From: Mugil cephalus
Lineage: Eukaryota > Chordata > Actinopteri > Mugiliformes > Mugilidae
Assembly: GCF_022458985.1 (NCBI RefSeq)
Contig: NC_061771.1
Location: forward strand, 22,207,501-22,271,500
DNA length: 64,000 nucleotides
Reading direction: 5' to 3'
Part shown: positions 12,994 to 27,050 of the stretch, piece by piece
How the letters are laid out: each line of letters begins with the position of its first letter
Numbering within the stretch: position 1 is the first letter of the stretch
The notes under the pieces: model-generated
Database searches by the model: none
What the model saw: the letters and a program-made list of their open reading frames with translations, nothing else
Told to the model about the DNA's origin: nothing
Made by a program: the position numbers and the translations under genes

Positions 12994-15900
12994 ATGTCTA
13001 CAAAAAAACTGGCGAAGTAAGTAAATTTAGCTTGTTAGCTGGCGAGCTAACCCAGACAACCAACTGTAACGCTACAGGCAAAGAAACTAAATTAAATTAA
13101 ATTAAATTAAATTAAATGTTTTAGTGTAATATTTATGTGGTTTTATAAGTCAGACACTTGAATGTTGTTTTAAAAGACTAAATGCCAGCAGCACGATCGT
13201 GTTAACGTTTTATTCAAGAACCAATAAGTTAGTTTAATATTGCTCTGGCGACAATATTATAATATAACATATACAACATATATGTTGTGGCTTAGGTTTC
13301 GTTGTACATCAGAGACTCTTCTTTAATCTTGTGTTCTCTCCACAGGGAATTGGGTTTAGTGAGGCAGCGGAGTCAGTCCACCTCTGGGTCAAAGAAATCT
13401 GTGGTATCAAGTGAGTGTGGTTGTCTCACAGTGAATTCCCAACCTTGTTATTATTGTTCTTATGACGCTCACACGTTTTCTTTCAGATCAGATATTTTCA
13501 TACTTGATTGTGATTGACTTTGAGTCCACATGCTGGAGAGAGAAAAACAACTACGGCCAGGAAATTAGTAAGCAGCACAGATTTGTAGCTGTATATTATT
13601 GTTTTGTCCTCACTGCCGTTAAAACTCACCCACCTTCTCTCTCTGTCTTCCTTTAGTCGAGTTTCCTGCTGTTCTGCTGAACACGTCCACGGGGGAGGTC
13701 GAGTCTGAGTTTCACACATACGTTCAACCCCAGGAGCATCCCATCCTGTCCGAGTTCTGCACCGAGCTCACCGGGATCACGCAGGTGTCCGTGCACTGGC
13801 AAAACCACACAAGTAGAAATATAGAAATGTACTTTCTGGCACGCAGGACAGCTGACAGCTTCATCTCTCCGTGTCACAGATGCAGGTTGAGGCAGGAATC
13901 CCCCTTCGCATCTGTCTTTCACAGTTCAGCCGCTGGTTGCAAAACCTTCAGCTCGAGATGGGAGTGGTTTTCCCCGGCAAACAACAGAAAAGTTCTGCGC
14001 CGTTACCTTCGCAAAAACTGTGCACGTTCCTCACATGGTCAGGTAAAGTTGGCTGGATAAGTCTACGTCTCTGCAACCTCATCGCAATCAGACCTATTTA
14101 AGAGGTTTCTTTAGATGATATGTAGTTTGATTTGCTGCTGTTATTTACACAAAAATATGTGAAAACACTTAATTTAATGTAACTCTACCTCCGTTGCGCA
14201 TCAGACTGGGATCTTGGAGTCTGTTTGCAGTACGAGTGTAAACGCAAACAACTTCACAAACCTGATGTTCTCAACAATTGGATAGACCTGAGAAACACAT
14301 ACAGGGTGAGTGCCAGCTTTCTTTTTGTGTCTTTTGACCTATGTTGTTTTTCAGTCTTCTCAGTTTATGTCCATAAAATATTTAAAAATAGCTTTTAGTT
14401 AAGTTCACGTAGATCTGAGCACATTTGTTTAAGCTGTGATGTCAGAAACTGGAATTTTGTAATTCACATTAGCATGAATCAAATGCATTTTTTTCTTCTC
14501 AGATGGTGTAGATGTAAAAGTTTTGTTTTTTAGATTCTAATTCAGGTTTTATTAGTCATGTGCAGGATCAATACAGGGTTAACAATGCAATAAAATGTTG
14601 TGGATGACAGAATTAAGCCAAGAACAACAACAAAACTGTATAATACTGAACTTTAAGCACAAAAATGACAGAATTTGCATTTATTTCTGTGTTTATTTCC
14701 AGGTCTTTTACAATAGGAAACCTAAAGGCCTCAATGGGGCACTTCAGGATCTGGGAATACAATTTTCTGGGAGGGAACATTCTGGTAAAAATAAATAATA
14801 ATACAAACTTTCTTTTGCCTTAATGACTATGTTTCTCTCCTTTATTCACTTGTGTTTCTTGTTCCTCCTTCAGGTTTGGACGATTCACGTAATACGGCTC
14901 GGCTGGCGGCGAAAATGATGAGGGACGGATGTGTAATGAAAATCACCAGGAGTCTGGAGAGGGTGAGTGGCTGGCTGACGACGTCCTTAATGAATGCCAA
15001 GTCCTGAAATCCCAGCCTCCCTGCTCAGCTTCCCAAAGAAACTCTATGCGCGTTGAATATTGAGGAAATGTTGGGGTTTTTTGAGTGTGAAGCTTTTTCT
15101 GTGTATGTGAATTTTTTTTAATACTGTTGTGATGACACATTTTAAAGTTTATTTGAAATAAATGAGTATTGAACCGGACTGCTGCAAATCATAAATGTTG
15201 ACCCCCACCACCACCTCTTACGTACTGTATTTACTTCCTTTTTTTAATATTATTGTAAGACAAAAGCAGCATAATTCAGTACTTAGTCCAAATGACTGTA
15301 TCACAAACTGATTCTGTATCTCACCTTCTTCTCACAGACCCCATTCATGGCCAAACCAATGTCTGGAAACACTTCATGTCCTGCGAACAACATGAAAGAA
15401 AACCACAACACCAATAAGATGGAAAATTCAATCACTAAAAGATCCAAAATTCCTCTCAGAGTTGGTCAAAAACAATCATGTTCCAAAGACGTTACTACAC
15501 ATATAGACACAAAGGAACACCCAGGTCCAGGTCAAGGATCCGTCCAAATCTGCCAGAACGTGATCTCACCAAAGACGCTGCTGAGTAGCTCGACTGCACC
15601 TCTGCGGGGACACGACAGGAGGCCGGTCACAGCTGAAGCTGCCGCTGGCCTTTTCTCCTCAGTTATGACAAACCGCACTTCACCGCAGATTGACAACAAA
15701 AGTCTCGTTCGCCACCGTGACGCCGCCGTGAGCTGCTATTCTAACCTGCCACAGCCAAACCAGGTCTCAACAACGGGAACAGCGTTAGGACTCATGGAGG
15801 AGGGGGACAGCGCAGACATTTTAACAGAAACGGAGGAGCGGTGCGGTTCATACGATGATGTGCTGCTGGAAGGTGACGAAGTTGTAAATGAAACCGAAAG

Positions 15901-16789
15901 AGAATGCGGTGATGTGCTCGTGTCAGATTTTGACGGCGGATGTTACGAGTGGGACGAGTCGGACGGTTCGCATTCATCAGGAGCTCACCTCACATTAGAG
16001 GGAAATATAAGAGTGAGCACTGGAAACAACGTTAAAGTGCAAAATATTAACAGGAAATCCACAAAGATGTCAAGGTTAGGGTCTGTGAATGTTTCTAATC
16101 ATGTACAGCATTCAACAAACTCTGGATCAAATGCACATTTTGCTGTGCCTAAAACTGTGAACAAATCAAACTGCAACAAAACAGAACACAAGGCTTCTCT
16201 GCTGCTTGAAGAAAAGTCTGATGGGCCCCATAAAAACTGTAAAACAAACACACCCTCTCCATTAGGGACTAAACCCTTTGTCCCCGTGAAAACATCCACC
16301 CCTAACACCTCGTCCGTCAAGCCACAACCAGTCATCACCCAACACATAAAACACAAAGACACCCTGAAGTCGCCCTTTACAATTTACAAAGAGCCAGGAA
16401 AACAGGTTGCAGAGGCCTCACGTCTTCCCGCACGCAGCTCTCTGCACACCCCCAACAATGTCCTCTCATCTTTGTCCACCAACAACATCTCCTGTTCCAA
16501 TCGCCCCTCCGTTTCATTGATGATGAGAGGAGCCCCGAAGATCACCGCCCCGCTGTGTGCGTGCGGCCGCCGTGCGAAGCGCCAGGTCGTGTCAAACGGA
16601 GGTCCGAACCACGGCCGAGGCTTTTATTGCTGCCCAGGCCGGGTGGAGAAGGGCTGTGAGTTTTTTAAGTGGGAGTCGGCTCTGACGAAGAGCACTCCCG
16701 CTGCTGGGTCTTCTGTTTCACTCTGTCAGATCAGCTCCACCCTACACCACCGTCCGCCCAACCGGTCACTGATGAGAAAAAGCTGTTAA
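12994..16789 (+). CDS. eri2: ERI1 exoribonuclease family member 2, 9 coding exons
   Basis: Exons: 12994-13016, 13346-13410, 13487-13567, 13657-13784, 13880-14042, 14205-14305, 14703-14784, 14874-14962, 15338-16789. Phases close to give 727 aa (human ERI2 is about 691). The start MSTKKLAKELGLVRQRS matches the ERI2 N-terminus, which fixes the 23-bp first exon. The exonuclease domain spans about 35-230: VIDFEST (D40, E42), SDWDLG (D156) and REHSGLDD (H213, D218), so all DEDDh residues are present. The single large last exon encodes a long, poorly conserved serine- and threonine-rich region with two acidic stretches, then a GRF-type zinc finger at about 651-690 (CACGRR, YCCPGR, GCEFFKWE). The family is linked to 3' trimming of RNA; the GRF finger probably binds single-stranded nucleic acid. 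Transcribed away from rexo5. Confidence 0.95.
13090..13118. repeat. (AATTA)n microsatellite
   Basis: Five to six tandem AATTA units in eri2 intron 1. Confidence 0.85.
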
Positions 16790-16858
16790 GAGAAGTGTCT
16801 GCGGGTCAAAGACGAGACATGTCAATTCTGGTGTCCGAGGCATATTTATAATAGTACA

Positions 16859-16868
16859 AATAAATAAA
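16859..16868 (+). terminator. eri2 polyadenylation signal (overlapping AATAAA)
   Basis: Two overlapping AATAAA hexamers begin at 16859 and 16863, about 70 bases after the eri2 stop, giving a short 3' UTR. Confidence 0.7.
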
Positions 16869-17117
16869 AACATTTAAAAAGTACAATTTGTTACTCAATT
16901 CTCCCCCCTTTACTTGCTCATATGAGTATTTACTGTACGAAATGAAAATTTAAGGACCTATGTAGCTCAAAAGTACAAAACTGTCCTTCCTGGATAACGT
17001 CCGGGCTAAAAATCTAAGTACAAAATTATGCTAAAAATGTCAAAAATCTTAACAAAGGCATGAATGATACACTGGGGCATAATTGTGTTGGTGTTTGTAA
17101 TGACACCTACAAATATA

Positions 17118-18723
<1,606 letters not shown>

Positions 18724-19615
18724 TAGTAACAACACTAAGCTCATTTACATTTTTATTCAAGAAATACTTTTGTCCCCATTTTTGGATTCTCAAATGTCCT
18801 TCATGTGTATCGCACATAAAGTGGCTATATGACCATATTTGGATTTGGACATTCATGTTACAGAGTGTTGTATCAACTAACAGATTCTGAAGGACCCCCC
18901 AAATAACAATGTCAGTAAATCTCTCTTAAAATGTTGATATTTTGACCTTTTCGCTCAGTGGTACGTGATGCATCACCACGATGTGTCTTTCTGGATAACG
19001 CTAATAACACATTTATAATTTTTGTACATTTTAAAATGACCTATTTCATGTGAAATATGACATTGATGTGTTGAAGATTAAGCTAATATTTTACACAATA
19101 GACCCAGTTAGTGCCCGATTATGAAGGAAAAATAGTTATTTTGTTCTTCCTGGGTAACGATATGTCCTTCCTGGATAACAAAGGTATTCTGTTACCCAGG
19201 ACATGTCCTCTGTTAGAGAGACTGGACATGTTAATGAATTCAGTAGCTGTAGGTTTTTGGACATTGATTTGATGTTGTACTGTTGTTCTTTTATTATTAT
19301 TAATAGCAGTTGATTTGGATTTTTTTTTTTTTTTCACTTTTACAATCCTCTTTGACCGTCTTTGACCCCTGCCCCCATCACACTGACACCATTTTCTCAA
19401 ATACGGTTCCTGAATGATTGTAGACTTGCGTCTCCTAGTTGTCATTTGTTTTTAAAATGAAGAAAAAGGTGTGTGAAAAAATATGTTATTTATTGTACTG
19501 ACATATATTTGAAAGTTCTCTTTTCACAATAAAACAACTGTACATCGTAGATGCTGAAATAACTGATTCCACTTTTTCTTTCCATTTTAGGACATGAATC
19601 AGTATTAGGCATGTA

Positions 19616-20125
19616 CAGCGATCAGCCACAACATCAAAACCACTGACAGGAGAAGTGAATATCATTGGCCATCTTGTTACAATACACTGTTCTACTGGGA
19701 AACTTTGGGACCTGGCATTCATGTAGAGGTCACTTAGACATGTACCACCTACGTAGACAAGACCAGGCATCCACACTACATAGCAATGACACTCTTTGAT
19801 GGCAGCAGCCGTCCACAGCAGGATGCAATCTAACAGGCACACGCACAAACGGTTTAGAAACAACTCAAAAAACATGAAGAACAGCACAAGGTGTTGACCT
19901 GGCCTCCAAATTCACTACATCCCAAACTGATCAAGTATCTGTGGGATGATCCACAGAGGCCCCTCCTCTCAACCCATAGGACCCAAACGTAATAGCATCC
20001 TGTTGCCAGACAGTGCACCACAGGACACCCTCAGAAGACCCATGTCCATTCTCTAATGAGCCACAACTGTTTTGGAGACCTACACAATATTATAAAGGTG
20101 GTCATAATGTTATGCCTGATTGGTG
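19616..20125 (+). mobile_element. Non-autonomous Tc1/mariner-type element, copy D (best-preserved, 510 bp)
   Basis: Flanked by TA at 19614-19615 and 20126-20127. Left end CAGCGATCAGCCACAACAT pairs with right end ATGTTATGCCTGATTGGTG as imperfect inverted repeats. Contains CTGGCCTCCAAATTCACT, which reads as WPPNS, a remnant of the C-terminal catalytic part of a Tc1 transposase; the rest of the transposase is missing. Lies 480 bases upstream of thumpd1. Confidence 0.8.
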
Positions 20126-20607
20126 TAAAATATGAATATTAAAAATAATACTACACGGAATAAAACAAATATTTGCATCGTACGTATTATTTTTTTTAAA
20201 CTACTATTTAAATCACAATAAATATTCAGGATTTATTTTCTGTTTTGTTTTGTTTTGACTGATCGATTCTTTCACGCGCGGCCGGATAATTGTGTCCCTC
20301 CTGACGCGCCGTACACGACAACCAACTAACGTGCAGTGTTGTGACTGAGAGCGATAGATACGTCCTTCCTGCGAACACACACACACACACACGGTTTTAA
20401 CTTGAACACATGTTGTTCGGGCACGCAGTCTTTCGCATATCTCTTCCACGCTGTAGCCGCCGCGGACTCAAAACCTCCAGGACCGCCCGCGTTTCTGAGC
20501 TAACCGGAGTAAATAAAGCCGAGAGGAGGCGGGCGAACACTATTAAGGTAGCCGGCTGCTGCTAGTGAGCTTAGTGCCGTTCTGCTCTTTGGAGCCCGTG
20601 GAGAAAC
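20126..20607 (+). promoter_or_regulatory. thumpd1 upstream region and 5' UTR
   Basis: From about 20265 the sequence turns GC-rich (CACGCGCGGCCGG, GACGCGCCGTAC, GCCGCCGCGG, GGAGGCGGGCG), a CpG-rich promoter pattern directly ahead of the thumpd1 ATG. An (AC)n run sits at about 20376-20392. No clear TATA box near the likely start. Confidence 0.5.
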
Positions 20608-23324
20608 ATGTCAGCCGCGCACAGCGAGTCCAGGAAACGGAGCAAGAAGCGCTATGCGGCGGGTCACCACAACAAGAGGTGGAAGGGGTCCCGGGAGCTG
20701 GAGGTGGGCATGCAGGGGATCCTCATCACGTGCAACATGAACGAGAGGAAGTGCACCGCCGAGGCCTTCAACCTGCTCAGTGAATACGCCGAGCAGCTGT
20801 ATGGGCCCGAGAAGGTAAGCCTGGAAGAAGTCTTTTAACATTTCTTTCTCACTACACTGACTGGTTGACTTTCTTCGGCTTTCTCTGCAGAATCAACAGG
20901 AAAGATGCGTGAATGGATCTTGATGGTCCTCATTTCATGCATTGAATGGCTCATTTGTGTGTGTTTTATAGAGGTAGTCAGAAAGAAAGAAAGAATCTTT
21001 AAACCTGTGTCTCATGCACTCTGCACTGATCAGACATAACATAATGACCACTTTTCTAATATTGTGCAGGTCTCCCTTGAGCACCCCAAACAGTTGTGAC
21101 TCATCAGAGAATGGACATGGGTCTTCTGAGAGTGTCCTGTGGTGTCTAGTAACAGGACGTTGTTAGTGGGGGGTCTTTGGGTCCTGTGGGTGGAGGGGAG
21201 GGTCCTCTGTGGATCGTCCCGCCAGTGCATCCGGTCAGGTCAACACCTTGTGGTGTTCTTCCATGTTTTTTAAGTTGTTCCCACACATACCCACCCCCTG
21301 ATCTGGTCCAGGTGCATGTCTCAGTAACATCCAAAAATGAACGACAGGTCCAAGCGTTTCCCTGCAGAACACTGCTTTGTCACCAGATGGTCAGTGTTAT
21401 TCACTTCTCCTGTCACTGGTCATATTGTTATGCCTGATTGGCGTACAGCTTGAGTCAAGTGTGAATTCCTCAAGAGTCTGATGTTTTTCAGGGGTCTTCA
21501 ACGTTTTACAGGCCAAAGACCCCCAAACTGATGGAGAGATTAAGTTGGGACCCCTGTACCTACTATATGTGTTCTTTATTAAAGCCGACCTAGTGCTACT
21601 TATAAATACACATTATTATCATCATTTCCTATCCTTTACCCCACTAACTCTCAATCAAAGCTGCAGGAAAATGCCGCGAGCAGCAGTGAAGAGGAGGAGG
21701 CGGAAGAAGAAGACATGGATGTTGCGCTGAAGAAGGAAGTGGCGCAGCTGCGAGCGTCCGGGTCGAAACAGGAGAGGCGCTTCCAAGCTCTGGACAGCGG
21801 AGCGAACAACGTCATCTTCATCCGAACTCAGAACCTGGGTGAGAACATTTTTAACGAGAGAGTAAATCTGTGACCCTGTGTGGGGTTTGAGTGGCGCCGT
21901 GCTTAACATGTATTTTCTGTCGTAGAATCGGACAAACTGGTTCATCACATCCTGTCTGATCTCCACACCACCAAGAAGAAGAAGTCACGCGTGATCCTTC
22001 GAATGCTGCCAGTAAGAAACTAAAATCACTGCAGGCAAAAGAACTGTGGTACAAGGCATCTAGCCCATCAAGCAAAAACATTATGACCACCTTCCTCATT
22101 TTGCCTGTGGAACACTTCTGTAATTTAGCAGACGTTAGAGTCTGGCTGCCCAACTTGGGGCCCCAGTTATGTTTGGCCCGGGTCTTGTCCACTGTCACAG
22201 CTCGGTATCTGCGCTCCCTCATTGAGCTTGGTCTCATTAAATAATATTTTTGGTGCACTTCCACTCCTGACCAGAGAACACCATTAGGATACATTGATGG
22301 TGGGGTGGCGCTGTTGAGCTCCTGCCGGCTCAAATCATGTGAAGTGAAGAAGACCAGCAGCGGAATGAGAGGATGCAGCGAGTTAAACATTAAGGAAAAC
22401 TGAAAAAAAGAAAAGATAAATGTCTTTCTGAATTCTGACTTAGACAAAAAGTCCGAATTCTGAGATTAAAGTCAGAACTAAAAAAAATTAATAAATAAAT
22501 TCAGTCCAACTACAATTTTTTTAGTGGCCTTAATCCTCTAATGTATTACACAATAACCAGTGCTATTCATTTTTCAGAATTATTTTGTAATAGTGATCAT
22601 TTTGCATGAGCATGCTGTATATACTTAATGTACTGCAAAATTAACATTCTGATTCACGGGGAAGAATTTGGGCACCCCTGCGTTAGAGCGTGCAAAGTTT
22701 TCATGCTGTCCTCGGTGTCTGATCCCTGTCTTTGTTTCGTCCAGATCACTGGAACATGCAAGGCCTTCCAGGAAGACATGGTGAAATACCTAACCACATT
22801 TCTGGAGCCTTGGTTCAAAACTCCAAACTGCGCTACCTACCAGATCGCCTTCAAGGCCCGCAACAGCAGCCACAACAAGAGAGACGAAATCATCAAATCT
22901 ATCGCAGGTAAGAGCTTCGATCCATTCCCCCGTATTTCACCAACTGCTTCTCGAGAAAACTGACCCGTCCCCTTTGATTCCGTCCTCCGCAGGTCTCGTG
23001 GGGAAGCTGAACCCCAAAAACAAAGTGGATTTGACGAACCCCGAGCTGACGATCATTGTGGAGGTGATTAAGGCCGTGTGTTGCCTCAGCGTGGTGAAAG
23101 ACTATACGCTGTACAGAAAGTACAATGTTCAGGAAGTAGTGAAAGACGACGTACCCAAGCCCGACGCGGCCGCAGCAAAAACAGATACAGACGCGGCCGA
23201 GCAGAAGGAGAAACAAGGGGAAGGGGAGACGGACAAAGAAGAGAAGAAGGGCGGAGAGGAAGAGGACACAAATGCACCAGAGGACGAGAAGGAGGTTGAT
23301 GAAGGTGAAGGTGGGGGGGAATGA
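20608..23324 (+). CDS. thumpd1: THUMP domain-containing protein 1, 5 coding exons
   Basis: Exons: 20608-20814, 21661-21838, 21926-22011, 22745-22907, 22993-23324; in phase, 321 aa (human about 353). The start MSAAHSESRKRSKKR gives a basic N-terminus, followed by GILITCNMNERKC (about 35-47), a family signature. Residues about 70-90 are strongly acidic. The THUMP fold covers about 145-255, including RVILRMLP, FLEPWF, NKVDLTNP and IKAVCCLSVVKDY. The C-terminal 60 residues are a low-complexity Lys/Glu/Asp tail. The family (yeast Tan1) binds tRNA and brings the acetyltransferase NAT10 to make ac4C at position 12 of tRNA-Ser and tRNA-Leu. Introns 1 and 3 carry transposon relics. Identification is firm. 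Confidence 0.96.
21024..21443 (-). mobile_element. Non-autonomous Tc1/mariner-type element, copy E (thumpd1 intron 1)
   Basis: Ends CACTGATCAGACATAACATA and TTGTTATGCCTGATTGGCG followed by TA. The body is antisense to copy D (GTGTCCTGTGGTGTCTAGTAA, GTCAACACCTTGTGGTG). About 420 bp. Confidence 0.75.
22066..22110. mobile_element. Solo terminus of the same Tc1-type family (thumpd1 intron 3)
   Basis: CAAGCAAAAACATTATGACC followed by ACCTTCCTCATT matches the family end; no matching right end follows, so this is a fragment. Downstream, 22400-22480 has alternating TTCTGAATTCTGACTT words, another simple dispersed repeat. Confidence 0.45.
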
Positions 23325-23643
23325 GAAAAAGACGGGCTGTCCGTTGGTGAGACGTCATTTTTTTTAGTTGCTTTGTGTTGTAGTGTTTTTGTTTTAAATG
23401 GACTGTAAAATGATTTTGTCCAAATACTAAGGTTGGCGAGACAGGAGGCTAACGTAATTTAATTATTTTTATTTTTTTAAATAGTCAAAAACAACAGACA
23501 TATCTGCCAAACACTGATACCAGCTTCACACTCAATGGATTTGAGCTACCTGTAGATAATAACAGCTTTTTGCCAACAGTTGGAATTTTTTTAATTTTCA
23601 GTGTCATTTTTACTTTTGACATTTTTACTCAAACAAGAAAAGA

Positions 23644-23654
23644 AATAAAATAAA
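23644..23654 (+). terminator. thumpd1 polyadenylation signal
   Basis: Overlapping AATAAA hexamers at 23644 and 23649, 320 bases after the stop; no earlier canonical hexamer was seen in the 3' UTR. Confidence 0.6.
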
Positions 23655-23659
23655 AAAAG

Positions 23660-24283
23660 GGAGTTTTGCTCAGGTTTCCAGGCGTGTCACATTTAGTAAC
23701 TGTCTGCGTTTTGTAACAGTTGTCTTCTGAACTAGTCCCTGTTATTAAATCTACCTGTGTGTTTGACCCTGGCTTATTTTGAGGTGTTTTTGTTCCCGCG
23801 TGTTCTCGTGATTGGCACAACAAGAGGAAAGCAGTAGAGGAGCATAAAACAAAAGGATTAAACGTGACATCCGCAGGGAGGTTGGTCATTCTCGTTTGCT
23901 CCACAAGATGGAGTCAAAGCCTCATCGAGCAGAGACGTGAACGACGCGGTGTCGTGATGTGGTTTTTGTTCATGGATTAACAATTATTCACGACAACAAA
24001 TCATGCTGACAACAATTAGTATTTGCCTCAGCTACGTGGACTAATGTTTGACTAATTCTCTTAGTATGTTCCTTGCAGGTCTTTGTTAATTGGGAACAGG
24101 ATCGGCTTTCACATCACACAGTACTACGTTATACATGTCACTATAGATGTCGTTTATTCACATGTATCTGATCACATTAGAGTTATTTAACACGGAGAGT
24201 ACAACTTGTGAAGCTAAGAAATGTCCCTGGTTTTGGGTGAGTTGATTCGTCTTTGAATTACAGACATTAATTGTTACAACCTA
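23660..24283. other. Gene-free flank downstream of thumpd1
   Basis: No exon, repeat or RNA gene recognised. Ordinary AT-rich sequence up to the next transposon copy. Confidence 0.5.
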
Positions 24284-24767
24284 CACCGATCAGGCTTAAC
24301 ATTATGACCACTGACAGGAGAAGTAAATGACGTTGACCATCTTGTGGCAACACCGTGTTCTGCTGGGAAACATTTAGACCTGACATTCGTGTAGATCTTA
24401 TTTAGACGTGTAGCACCCACCTACACCAGACCAGACCAGTCATCCCCACCCCATAGTAATGACACACCATCCCAGCAGGCAGCAGCCTGACACAGACACA
24501 CACACAAAAACGGTTTAGGAACAACTAAAAAAACATGAAGAACTACACAAGGTGTTGACCTGGCCTCCAGATTCACTACATCCCAAACTGATCAAGTATC
24601 TGTCGGGTGATTCCCTCAACCCATAGGACCCAAAGGCCCCCACTAACAACAACAGGACACCCTCAGGAGGCCCATGTCCAATCTCTGATGAGTCACAACT
24701 GTTTTGGAGGCACAAGGGAGACCTTAACAATATTAGTAAGGTGGTCATAATATTATGCCTGATCAGG
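24284..24767 (+). mobile_element. Non-autonomous Tc1/mariner-type element, copy G
   Basis: Starts TA|CACCGATCAGGCTTAACAT and ends GTCATAATATTATGCCTGAT. Same body as copy D, including GGTGTTGACCTGGCCTCCAG. The right flank repeats the terminal word (GATCAGGCATAACC), perhaps part of a second, truncated copy. Confidence 0.75.
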
Positions 24768-24879
24768 CATAACCTAATCAGGTACCTAACAAACACATTT
24801 CCAGGATATTGAAATAACAACAACAGGCTCTGTACTCTGATGTAACATTAACATTTCTAGAGACTTTTTCTTCCGTGCT

Positions 24880-25075
24880 ACATATGGAAACATGTTTTCT
24901 GCATTTAACCCGTCCATTTTATACACGCAACACACATGCAGAGACACTTTCACATCCTTTTCACATCCTCAGGGGCGTCTCAGCCATGGACGCCGAGGTC
25001 AGACACCAGGGATTCAAACTTCCAGTCACATCTCAAACCACTGCACTACAGCAGCTCGTGCTAATACACTCACAA
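24880..25075. repeat. Degenerate fish interspersed repeat (TCTGCATTTAACCC type)
   Basis: TTTTCTGCATTTAACCCGTC, a run of ACACA-rich sequence, then GGATTCAAACTTCCAG and CTGCACTACAGCAGC resemble a widespread fish repeat. The GGATTCAAAC word is close to a tRNA-like B box, so a SINE origin is possible. Family not assigned. Confidence 0.4.
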
Positions 25076-25639
25076 TGTCAATGCTGACATGTTTACGGGT
25101 GTCTTTTTTTTTATTCATTTGCTCTTCACCTGAAACCCAAACGATGACGGGACGGGACAAAAAGTTCTACCTGTTGATTGTGCCAGTGATGCTCTGTCTT
25201 TTTGTTCAGTCTTGAGGGGACATGTGCACCCAAGTGCATTTCGGTTATAAAACCAAACAAAAAGATCACGTTGCCATCTTTAAAAGCTTTGTGTTTACAT
25301 GACTTTAACGCGCCAAACATGAGAACCTGCCTCCTGGCTGGTTTTGCCTTGTTTTTCCAGTGTTCGCCAAAGGTTTCATTTTCTCTTTGTGTATGTTTTG
25401 CATAGAATTATCCTCCGCCTCTAACAAGCCTCCAAAGGTGGAGAATGTCTAAATTTTAAGCTTAAAAACTGCCTCTGAAGCAGAAACGGCACAGTGTATT
25501 TCATTCTATTGTTTGGATGCAGTGCAGTGGTGGTAATTAAATCAGAAAAAGGGACCTCTAGTTTATGTCCTCTCCCTCTGTCACATGCGCACACATGCAT
25601 TAAGTGATTTGCCAATTCTTTTTCTGCTCATTACACTCG

Positions 25640-26330
25640 AGCTGAACCGCTGCCGTGACCTGCGCGTCGTTATCTCCGCCGTATTTCGCTTAAAGTCTCA
25701 AATTGCGTTGCCACTGGCTCTCTGGTGCCCCGGTCTGTGAGACCCGCTGACAAGCTTTCGCTCCGACGCGAAGGGGAGGGAGGGAGAGGGGAGGGGGGGC
25801 TAGCGATTTCCAGCCAGCCGGTGTGTTATCAGCACAATACCAATTAGACTAACTTTGCTACATAATGGCTAACATACAGTGAAGCCGCATAATGATGCGT
25901 CTGCTGTCAGTAAGTCTTGCATTAATAGCAGGTGTAATAATTTCACGCGGATGCACTATTAGTTAATATGCTTTTAGCAGCTACAAATTTAACATATTGT
26001 AGTTTGTTCTTCATGAATTAAAATCGATTTAACCACAAATCAAGAAGATATTTACAGTGGCGACCAAATGGTGTTGTCTGCATGAGAAAATGCCGTCTGA
26101 TGTTTTAATTGCCCCCAAGGCCATGTCTAATTAAACCTCCGTGGGCACCAAAAGTCCGCCGGTTTCCGCGCAGGCACGTACACACCGCTCTGCCACCGAG
26201 GACTGTACTCTCATTCAGGTTTAAATGTCACAGGCCCGTGAAACAATCGCATCCACGGGCGCATGTGCACACTCTCCCCAGGGTCAGGATTAGCATCCAT
26301 TGGCGTGGCTCCATATCTGACCTTTATGGG
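25640..26330. promoter_or_regulatory. Possible conserved non-coding block with TAAT/ATTA motifs
   Basis: Even base composition, no repeat similarity and many homeodomain-like cores (CCAATTAGAC, GCATTAATAGCAGG, TATTAGTTAATATGC, GTCTAATTAAACC). No frame has splice-bounded coding character. The texture is that of vertebrate conserved non-coding DNA, but conservation cannot be tested here. Confidence 0.3.
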
Positions 26331-26534
26331 TGGCTAAGTAGTGCTCTCCAGGGTCTCATTTGTCTCACTTTACCCGAACAATGGCCACAGCCCCCGAACA
26401 ACTGTAGCTTTCTCTCTTTCGGTGCAGAGTGAACACGCTGGAGCTGAAAATGCAGAGCTTCAGAGCTCGTCGAGGACTCTGGGTTTACCGTCACTAATGG
26501 CACAGACTTCAGATTTATACTATAAATAACCCAT

Positions 26535-26720
26535 AGGAGACGTATTTATCCATTAGCTTATCCTGTAGAGGGTTATGAGGGGCTTGAATCTGTTCCAGAT
26601 CTCATTAGGTGAGAGGTGGAGTGCATCCTATACAACGCCAAACAACCATTCACACTCACATCGACACATACGACCAATTTATGATCACTTATAGGCGACA
26701 GCACAGGCCCTATCCAGACC
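26535..26720. repeat. Degenerate fish dispersed repeat (TTATCC...CATTCACACTCACA type)
   Basis: TATCCATTAGCTTATCCTGT, GTGAGAGGTGGAGTGCATCC and CAACCATTCACACTCACATC follow, in order, the layout of a very common fish repeat that is a LINE tail or SINE. This copy is shortened and diverged. Confidence 0.5.
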
Positions 26721-26846
26721 CTGGATGCTCTTTTAGAGCACCGCGGGGCGTAGACGCCGTAAATTACGCACATTGTTAGCACTGGTACGAGCCATTCATA
26801 CTTATATACATACATGTGTGTCTTTTTTGCCAGTCGGGTTCATTTT

Positions 26847-27050
26847 CACTGCAAAAACAAGCATTGCTAGAAATAAGCAAAATATTCTTATATTCAATCT
26901 AATCATCTTGTATTAAGAAAAGAAATCTGCCACTGGGTTAAGACAAAATTCTTAAAATGAGCACAAAGTTCTTGTCCCTGAACAAAGTATAAGATGTATT
27001 TCTTTGATACAAGGATTCTTTGCTTTCTTGAAATTCCTTTTTTTGCAGTG
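26847..27050. mobile_element. Short hAT-like MITE (CACTGCAAAAA...TTTTTGCAGTG)
   Basis: 204 bp with CACTGCAAAAA at the left and its inverted complement TTTTTTGCAGTG at the right. The inside is AT-rich with CTTATATTC, ATTCTTAAAATGAGC and GATACAAGGATTC words, as in fish MITEs with CACTGCAAAA ends. The flanking 8 bases match only weakly, so the target duplication has decayed. Confidence 0.6.

Noticed and set aside
13500-14100. Minus-strand open frames across eri2 exons 3-5
   Set aside because: Antisense shadows of the exonuclease exons.
22974-23358. Minus- and second-frame open readings over thumpd1 exon 5
   Set aside because: Shadows of the acidic low-complexity tail.
26109-26529. Plus-strand open frames of 107 and 62 codons
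   Set aside because: No splice sites at the edges, no recognisable domain, Pro/Arg/His-rich composition of a GC-richer non-coding block.
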